64,000 bases of DNA from Salinarchaeum sp. Harcht-Bsk1 (GTDB lineage: Archaea > Halobacteriota > Halobacteria > Halobacteriales > Salinarchaeaceae), in assembly GCF_000403645.1 (NCBI RefSeq), contig NC_021313.1:2375014-2439013 (forward strand). Direction: 5' to 3'. Of this stretch, positions 58,934 through 64,000 are shown piece by piece (position 1 is the stretch's first letter; each line of letters opens with the position of its first letter). The notes under the pieces were generated by a model, which worked only from the letters and a program-made list of their open reading frames with translations, was not told the DNA's origin and ran no database searches. A program made the translations under genes and the position numbers.

Positions 58934-59922
58934 TGGCGGACGAACACCAGTTCATCGAGGACGGCCTCCAGCGGAGCCAGATCGACGAGTTCTTCGCCGA
59001 CGAACTGGGTCGCGCCGGCTACGGCGGCATGGACGTCGCCAAGACGCCGATGGGCACCCAGATCGTCCTCAAGGCCGAGAAGCCCGGTATGGTGATCGGC
59101 AAGGGCGGTGAGAACATCCGTTCGATCACCACGACTCTCGAGGAGGAGTTCGACCTCGAGGATCCCCAGATCGACGTGCAGGAGGTCGACGAACCGGACC
59201 TCAACGCCCGGATCGTCGCCGACCGCCTCGCGAACGCCCTCGAGCGCGGCTGGTACTTCCGCAAGGCCGGCCACACGACGCTCGAGCGGATCATGGACGC
59301 GGGCGCGCTCGGTGCGGAGATCGTCCTGTCGGGGAAGGTCACGGGCGCACGTGGCCGCGTCGAGAAGTTCTCCGACGGCTACATCAAGCACAACGGCGAG
59401 CCCGCCGAGGAGGTCGTCGACCACGGCCAGGGCGTCGCCGTCATGAAGCTCGGCACGATCGGCGTGACGGTCAAGATCATCCCGCCGGGCGCGGAGCTGC
59501 CCGACGACTTCGAGATCGCCGAGGGCGCTTCGACGGAGAGCCTCGAGCCAGAGGAGGCCGAGGCAGGCGTCGAGGAACTGCTCGAGGAGCCCGACGACGA
59601 GGACCTCGAGGAACTCGAGGACGCAGCCGCCGACGCCGACGAGGCGACGGGTGAGGCTGACCTCCCCGAAGAAGTCGTCGAGGGCGAGGAGTTCGAGGAC
59701 CCCGAGATCCCGGATGACGACGACGTCGCCGAGGAGCTCGAGGAACTCGAGGAGTCCGTCGAGGAAGACCTGGACGAGGAGACCGAGGCAGCGGCCGAGG
59801 AGCTCGTCGAGGAGATGGAGGAGGCCGACGAGGCCGAATCCGACGACGAGGACACCGAAGCGGACGACGAGGCCGAGAAGGCCGACGCTGACGACGCCGA
59901 CGAGGAGGGTGACGAGGAATGA
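58933..59922 (+). CDS. rps3: Ribosomal protein S3 with long acidic tail
   Basis: S3 binds the 16S rRNA 3' domain at the mRNA entry and has a KH domain: MVIGKGGENIRS (GKGG motif) near residues 53-64. The 1-200 portion is regular (ERGWYFRKAGH, LSGKVTGARGRVEKFSDGYI). Residues about 200-329 are an Asp/Glu/Ala-rich, disordered tail, unlike bacterial S3. Some length of acidic tail is known in haloarchaeal S3, but this one is long. Start ATG 58933; ATGA overlap with rpl29. Confidence 0.97.
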   Translation: MADEHQFIEDGLQRSQIDEFFADELGRAGYGGMDVAKTPMGTQIVLKAEKPGMVIGKGGENIRSITTTLEEEFDLEDPQIDVQEVDEPDLNARIVADRLANALERGWYFRKAGHTTLERIMDAGALGAEIVLSGKVTGARGRVEKFSDGYIKHNGEPAEEVVDHGQGVAVMKLGTIGVTVKIIPPGAELPDDFEIAEGASTESLEPEEAEAGVEELLEEPDDEDLEELEDAAADADEATGEADLPEEVVEGEEFEDPEIPDDDDVAEELEELEESVEEDLDEETEAAAEELVEEMEEADEAESDDEDTEADDEAEKADADDADEEGDEE

Positions 59923-60128
59923 CCGAGATTCACCCCGTCGAGGTTCGGGACATGACGCCCGCCGAGCGGGAGGCCGAGCTCGAGGAGCTCCAGACGGAGC
60001 TGCTCAACGCCAAGGCCGTCCAGGCAGCGGGTGGTGCACCGGAGAACCCTGGCCGCATCAAGGAGCTCCGGCGCGCAGTCGCCCGGATCAAGACGATTCA
60101 GCGAGAGGAGGGAGACCTCGACGAATGA
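59919..60128 (+). CDS. rpl29: Ribosomal protein L29
   Basis: L29 is a small helical protein at the tunnel exit. The 69-residue protein starts MTEIHPVEVRDMTPAEREAE and has NAKAVQAAGGAPENPGRIKE and a helix ending RIKTIQREEGDL. It overlaps rps3 and the Rnp1 gene by 4 nt each (ATGA). Confidence 0.96.
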   Translation: MTEIHPVEVRDMTPAEREAELEELQTELLNAKAVQAAGGAPENPGRIKELRRAVARIKTIQREEGDLDE

Positions 60129-60535
60129 GCCTGACGCCCGCGTCGCTTCCCCGACACGAGCTGGTCGGTCTGCCCGTCCGGGTAGCCGACGCCAGCGATT
60201 CCGGCATGACCGGTATCGCTGGTCGCGTCGTCGCCGAGACGACGTCGACGCTCTCGATCCGCGGCCACCGCGAGGGGGCCGCCGGCGGGGAGACGCGGGT
60301 TCGTCAGGTCCCAAAGCGTGGAACGACGTTCGAATTCGTGCTCACAGATGAAGCTGCCGACGGCGCGAGCTCGCCCAACGAGGGCGCCCGCAAGGGGTCG
60401 GGGACTGCGTTCAAACTGGCCGCCGACTCCGCGGCGGCCGGCGAGAGCGCGGCCCACGTTACGGTGGATGGAGCGCGGCTCCACGCGCATCCTGCGGAGC
60501 GGACGGAGACACGGAGTGATTCCACATGGCGATAG
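60125..60535 (+). CDS. rnp1: Ribonuclease P protein component 1 (Rpp29/Pop4 type)
   Basis: Rnp1 is a protein subunit of archaeal RNase P, which trims tRNA 5' ends. The 136-residue protein has the Sm-like barrel: LPRHELVGLPVRVADASDSG, GIAGRVVAETTSTLSIRG, and VRQVPKRGTTFEFVL. A low-complexity insert (about residues 80-105) follows before the end motif HVTVDGARL. The stop overlaps the rps17 start by 10 nt. Its position in the S10 operon is usual for archaea. Confidence 0.93.
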   Translation: MSLTPASLPRHELVGLPVRVADASDSGMTGIAGRVVAETTSTLSIRGHREGAAGGETRVRQVPKRGTTFEFVLTDEAADGASSPNEGARKGSGTAFKLAADSAAAGESAAHVTVDGARLHAHPAERTETRSDSTWR

Positions 60536-60873
60536 GATTAGACGTATCAGCGCCTCCGGAGCCAGAGAACCCGGAGGACTACGACTACGAGACGTGTCCG
60601 TTCCACGGCGAACTCTCCGTTCGGGGTCAGGTCCTCGAAGGGGAGGTCGTCTCGACGGACATGGATCGGACCGTCGTCGTCCAGCGGGAGTACGACGTCC
60701 CGGTCGAGAAGTACGACCGGCTCATGAAGCGTCGCTCCCGGATCCCGGCCCACGTGCCGGGCGTCCTCGAGGGTATCGAGGAGGGCGATACGGTCAAGAT
60801 TGCAGAGTGTCGACCGCTCTCGAAGACGAAGAGCCACGTCGTGGTCGACGTGGTCAGCGGAGGTGACGCCTGA
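60526..60873 (+). CDS. rps17: Ribosomal protein S17
   Basis: S17 binds 16S rRNA helices 7 and 11. The 115-residue archaeal form contains [41 protein letters not shown], and a C-terminal [24 protein letters not shown]. It overlaps Rnp1 by 10 nt at the start and rpl14 by 1 nt at the end. Confidence 0.96.
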   Translation: MAIGLDVSAPPEPENPEDYDYETCPFHGELSVRGQVLEGEVVSTDMDRTVVVQREYDVPVEKYDRLMKRRSRIPAHVPGVLEGIEEGDTVKIAECRPLSKTKSHVVVDVVSGGDA

Positions 60874-61271
60874 TGGAGGCGCTCAACGCCGACGTCACCC
60901 AGGGCCTCGAGAAGGGCTCGATCGTCACCTGTGCCGACAACACCGGCGCACGAGAGCTGAAAGTCATCAGTACCCACGGTTACAGCGGGACGAAGAACCG
61001 CCATCCGAAGGCGGGCCTCGGCGACAAGATCACCGTGTCGGTCACCAAGGGGACGCCCGAGATGCGTCGCCAGGTGCTCGAGGCAGTGGTCGTCCGGCAG
61101 CGCAAGTCCATCCGGCGACCCGACGGCCAGCGCGTCAAGTTCGAAGACAACGCGGCCGTCATCATCGACGAGAACGAGGAACCCCGCGGAACCGAGATCA
61201 AGGGTCCCGTCGCACGCGAGGTCGCCGAGCGGTTCGGCACCATCGCGAGCGCCGCGACGATGATCGTATGA
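60873..61271 (+). CDS. rpl14: Ribosomal protein L14
   Basis: L14 bridges 30S and 50S. The 132-residue protein has [64 protein letters not shown] and [24 protein letters not shown] ribosome-binding site precedes the ATG. It ends 10 bp before rpl24. Confidence 0.97.
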   Translation: MEALNADVTQGLEKGSIVTCADNTGARELKVISTHGYSGTKNRHPKAGLGDKITVSVTKGTPEMRRQVLEAVVVRQRKSIRRPDGQRVKFEDNAAVIIDENEEPRGTEIKGPVAREVAERFGTIASAATMIV

Positions 61272-61281
61272 GAGTGATAGT

Positions 61282-61644
61282 ATGAGCAAGCAACCACGCA
61301 CCCAGCGAAACCAGACCGCGAACGCGGATCTGCACGAGCGCCACGATCAGGTTCGCTCGACGCTCGCCGACGATCTCCGGGAGGAGTACGGCACGCGCCG
61401 CGTGCGCGTCAACCAGGGCGACACGGTCGAGGTCATGCGCGGCGACTTCGCCGGCGAGTCCGGCGAGGTGCTGCGCGTCGACCTCAAGGACGCGGTCGTC
61501 CACGTCGAGGACGTCACGGTCGAGACCGCCGACGGCGAGGAGGTCCCGCGACCACTCGACGCATCGAACCTCAAGGTCACTGGCCTCGAGGTCGACCGCG
61601 ATCCCGAGCGAGAATCCCGCATTCGCGGGGAGGACGAAGCATGA
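61282..61644 (+). CDS. rpl24: Ribosomal protein L24
   Basis: L24 helps early 50S assembly. The 120-residue protein has a KOW motif ([21 protein letters not shown]) and an archaeal N-terminus ([20 protein letters not shown]). The C-terminus is acidic, [14 protein letters not shown]. Overlaps rps4e by 4 nt (ATGA). Confidence 0.96.
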   Translation: MSKQPRTQRNQTANADLHERHDQVRSTLADDLREEYGTRRVRVNQGDTVEVMRGDFAGESGEVLRVDLKDAVVHVEDVTVETADGEEVPRPLDASNLKVTGLEVDRDPERESRIRGEDEA

Positions 61645-62441
61645 GTAACCACCAGAAGCGCCTCTCGGTGCCGAAGTCCTGGCCGGTCGAGCGAAAGACC
61701 GAGACGTTCACCGTCAAGGCCGACGCCGGCCCCCACGGCGAGGACGGCGTGCCGCTGGTCGTCCTGCTGCGGGACGTCCTCGGCTACGTCGACTCCCGCA
61801 AGGAGGCCCGCTACGCACTCGACGCCGGTTCCGTTCGCGTGAACGGCGACCGCGTCAGCGACGAGGGCCGCCCGATTGGGATGTTCGACATCCTGGCGTT
61901 CCTCGAGCGCGAGGAGTACTACCGCGTCTTCCCGGACGAGGGCGGTCGACTCGCCCTCTCCGAGATCGACGAGGAGGCTGCGGGCTCGAAGCTCGGCAAG
62001 GTCGTCGGCAAGCGAGACATCGCCGGCGGCGACGTCCAGCTAACCCTCCACGACGGCGAGACGCTCGTCGTCGAGGCCGGGGCGGACTACGCGCCCAAGG
62101 ACTCCCTGGTCGTCGACAACGAGGACGGCGAGATCGTCGCCCACTTCCCCTACGAGGAGGGCGAACTCGTGACTGCCGTCCGCGGCCAGCACGCCGGCCA
62201 GATCGGCGAACTGGAGACGATCGACGTGGCCGCGGGGAGCTCCCCGAACCGCGTCGTCGTCGACGCGCTCGACGGGGAGACCTTCGAGACCGTCGAGGAG
62301 TACGTCGTCGTGATCGACGAGAACTTCGTGTCCGACGAGGACGCCTCGGACGAGACCGACGAAGCGGACGAGGCCACTGGCGATTCCGACGCCGACGCGG
62401 ACGACGAGTCCGCCGAGGACGAGGGAGGTGACGACGAATGA
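61641..62441 (+). CDS. rps4e: Ribosomal protein S4e with acidic tail
   Basis: S4e is an archaeal/eukaryotic small-subunit protein with an S4-like RNA-binding domain and a KOW domain. The 266 residues start [19 protein letters not shown], with [31 protein letters not shown]. The tail from about residue 231 ([16 protein letters not shown] and on) is acidic and disordered. Overlaps rpl24 and rpl5 by 4 nt each. Confidence 0.97.
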   Translation: MSNHQKRLSVPKSWPVERKTETFTVKADAGPHGEDGVPLVVLLRDVLGYVDSRKEARYALDAGSVRVNGDRVSDEGRPIGMFDILAFLEREEYYRVFPDEGGRLALSEIDEEAAGSKLGKVVGKRDIAGGDVQLTLHDGETLVVEAGADYAPKDSLVVDNEDGEIVAHFPYEEGELVTAVRGQHAGQIGELETIDVAAGSSPNRVVVDALDGETFETVEEYVVVIDENFVSDEDASDETDEADEATGDSDADADDESAEDEGGDDE

Positions 62442-62956
62442 GCCAGTCGGAGTTCCACGAGATGCGCGAGCCGACCGTCGAGAAGGTCGTCGTGCACATG
62501 GGCGTCGGCGAGGGCGGTGAGCCGCTCGCGCTGGCCGAGGACATCCTCGGCGAGATAACGAGTCAGCAGCCGGTCCGGACGGTCGCGAAGACCGCCGAGC
62601 CGGAGTTCGGGATCCGCGATGGCGACCCCATCGGCGCGAAGGTGACGCTGCGCGGCGAGGACGCCCACGAGTTCCTCGAGACCGCGCTGCCGATCGCCGA
62701 CGTCTCGAAGCAGCAGTTCGACGACACCGGCAACGTCAGCTTCGGCATCGCCGAGCACACCGAGTTCCCGAGCCAGGAGTACGACCCCTCGATCGGGATC
62801 TTCGGGCTCGACGTGACGGTGAACCTCGTTCGACCGGGCTACCGGGTCGCAAAGCGCGACGCGGAGACCCGTTCGATCCCGGCGAACCACCGCCTCGATC
62901 CCGAGGACGCCATTGCGTTCGTCGAGTCGACCTACGACGTAGAGGTGACAGCATGA
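62438..62956 (+). CDS. rpl5: Ribosomal protein L5
   Basis: L5 binds 5S rRNA and contacts the P-site tRNA. The 172-residue protein has [33 protein letters not shown], and [33 protein letters not shown] site precedes it. Start ATG 62438, overlapping rps4e; ends overlapping rps14. Confidence 0.97.
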   Translation: MSQSEFHEMREPTVEKVVVHMGVGEGGEPLALAEDILGEITSQQPVRTVAKTAEPEFGIRDGDPIGAKVTLRGEDAHEFLETALPIADVSKQQFDDTGNVSFGIAEHTEFPSQEYDPSIGIFGLDVTVNLVRPGYRVAKRDAETRSIPANHRLDPEDAIAFVESTYDVEVTA

Positions 62957-63138
62957 GCGAGAGCGAACAAGACACGTCCCAGGACACGGGCGAGCACGCC
63001 GAGAAGCGTACCGGCCAGCTCGAGGCCTGCCGCCGTTGCGGACGCGAGCAGGGCCTCGTCGGCAAGTACGACATCTGGCTGTGCCGACAGTGCTTCCGCG
63101 AGATCGCCCGGGACATGGGCTTCAAGAAGTACCGATAA
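62953..63138 (+). CDS. rps14: Ribosomal protein S14 (zinc-binding type)
   Basis: The 61-residue protein binds zinc through [22 protein letters not shown] in part: CRRCG and CRQCF. The C-terminal [12 protein letters not shown] is the family ending. An N-terminal acidic/Thr-rich extension (residues 1-22) is not found in most archaea. Overlaps rpl5; spacing to rps8 is 2 bp. Confidence 0.96.
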   Translation: MSESEQDTSQDTGEHAEKRTGQLEACRRCGREQGLVGKYDIWLCRQCFREIARDMGFKKYR

Positions 63139-63140
63139 CA

Positions 63141-63533
63141 ATGACGGCAGACGATCCACTGGCGAACGCGCTCTCGGGGCTCGACAACGCCGAGAGCGTC
63201 GGGCACCTCACCCACGAGGTATCGCCCGCCTCCGAGGAGGTCGGCAGCGTGCTGGAGGTCCTCTACGACCGCGGTTACATCGAGGGCTTCGAGCACGTCG
63301 ACGACGGCAAGGCCGGTCGCTTCGAGGTCGAACTGAACGGCGCGATCAACGACTGCGGTCCCGTCAAGCCCCGCTACTCCGCGGGTGCCGACGAGTTCGA
63401 GAAGTGGGAGAAGCGGTTCCTCCCCGCTCGGGACTACGGCGCCCTCGTCGTGACGACGAGTCACGGGATCATGAGCCACTACGAGGCTCGTGAGGCAGGG
63501 GTCGGCGGGCAGGTGATCGCCTACGTATACTAA
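63141..63533 (+). CDS. rps8: Ribosomal protein S8
   Basis: S8 binds helix 21 of 16S rRNA. The 130-residue archaeal form starts MTADDPLANALSGLDNAES and has EVLYDRGYIEGFEHVDDG, GAINDCGPVKPRYSAG and the C-terminal TTSHGIMSHYEAREAGVGG. Stop shares one base with rpl6 start. Confidence 0.97.
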   Translation: MTADDPLANALSGLDNAESVGHLTHEVSPASEEVGSVLEVLYDRGYIEGFEHVDDGKAGRFEVELNGAINDCGPVKPRYSAGADEFEKWEKRFLPARDYGALVVTTSHGIMSHYEAREAGVGGQVIAYVY

Positions 63534-64000
63534 TGCCACGAACAGAACTCCCGATCCCCGAGGACGTCGACGTCGAGATCGACCACCTCGACGTCAGCGT
63601 CTCGGGCGACAACGGTAGCGTTTCGCGGCGGCTCTGGTACCCCGACGTCTCGGTCTCCATCGAGACGGTCGAGGTCGTGGCCGACGGCGCCGACGAGTCC
63701 GCGGAGGACCCGGACACCGAGTCCGTCGACGCCGTGGTCATCGAGAGCGACGCGGACGACGCCAAGACCATGTCGACGCTGGGCACCTTCGAGTCCCACG
63801 TCTCGAACATGTTCCACGGCGTCTCCGACGGCTGGACCTACGAGATGGAAGTGTTCTACAACCACTTCCCGATGCAGGTCTCCGTGGAGGGCGAGGAAGT
63901 CGTCATCGAGAACTTCCTCGGCGAGCGCGCCCCGCGACGGGCGCCGATCCACGGCGACGACACCCAGGTCCAGGTCGACGAAGAGGAGATCACCGTCTCC
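63533..64000 (+). CDS. rpl6: Ribosomal protein L6, C-terminus beyond window
   Basis: The frame runs 156 codons from ATG 63533 to the right edge. Features are the N-terminal strand MPRTELPIPEDVDVEIDHL, VSRRLWYPDVSVS, and TFESHVSNMFHGVSDGWTYEM with NFLGERAPRRAPIHGDDT, all archaeal L6. The C-terminal part is cut by the window edge. Confidence 0.93.
   Translation, partial: MPRTELPIPEDVDVEIDHLDVSVSGDNGSVSRRLWYPDVSVSIETVEVVADGADESAEDPDTESVDAVVIESDADDAKTMSTLGTFESHVSNMFHGVSDGWTYEMEVFYNHFPMQVSVEGEEVVIENFLGERAPRRAPIHGDDTQVQVDEEEITVS

Overview
The window is chromosomal DNA from an extremely halophilic archaeon (class Halobacteria). The evidence is very high G+C with strongly GC-biased third codon positions, highly acidic proteins (GrpE, S3 and S4e carry long Asp/Glu tails), TATA boxes about 25-30 nt upstream of many start codons with short or no leaders, archaeal-only proteins (PurO-type IMP cyclohydrolase, ArfA GTP cyclohydrolase, Rnp1, RIO1, Dph2, FAU-1, CdrS-FtsZ2) and the archaeal S10/spc-type ribosomal gene order. 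I cannot name the genus from this alone. No insertion sequence, integrase, prophage or CRISPR array is visible. Layout: (1) 1-6.4 kb, a truncated beta-propeller gene and then the chaperone cluster grpE, dnaK, bioY, dnaJ, closed by a nest of hairpins. (2) 6.4-12.8 kb, FAU-1 RNA-binding protein, PrsW-like membrane protease, riboflavin synthase, a UvrD/Rep-type helicase and a CDP-alcohol phosphatidyltransferase. (3) 13-17.6 kb, an Mre11/SbcD-like nuclease translationally coupled to a coiled-coil ATPase with a membrane hairpin (YhaO/YhaN-like), a structured intergenic region that may encode an RNA, and purO. (4) 17.6-23.8 kb, two DoxX paralogues with a small membrane protein, a bacterio-opsin-activator-type regulator, a universal stress protein, the tRNA thiolase NcsA and a halocyanin-like lipoprotein. 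(5) 24-30.7 kb, cdrS-ftsZ2 with palindromic sites in its leader, tRNA-Tyr, a type IV pilin in an AT-richer gene-poor stretch, a membrane hydrolase, a histidine kinase and rpl10e. (6) 30.8-39.5 kb, arfA, a cold shock protein, an ABC exporter, fxsA, tRNA-Ile, a sugar isomerase, a YlbF-family protein, dph2 and two small membrane proteins. (7) 39.8-44.7 kb, an operon of a subtilisin-like protease fused to a parallel beta-helix region, an ABC ATPase and an ABC-2 permease, which resembles the NosD-NosF-NosY layout. (8) 44.9-54.1 kb, RIO1 kinase, a PadR regulator downstream of a likely small RNA, an MgtC/DUF4010 membrane protein, a class III aminotransferase, and a dehydrogenase-isomerase pair. (9) 54.3-64 kb, a SPOUT methyltransferase leading the ribosomal superoperon L3-L4-L23-L2-S19-L22-S3-L29-Rnp1-S17-L14-L24-S4e-L5-S14-S8-L6, which runs off the right edge. 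Most of the window is ordinary housekeeping sequence. The most unusual points are the protease/beta-helix/ABC operon, the membrane-anchored SbcCD-like pair, two candidate structured RNAs (46.8 kb and 16.55-16.74 kb), the palindromes in the cdrS-ftsZ2 leader and a 21-codon micro-ORF between rpl4 and rpl23.
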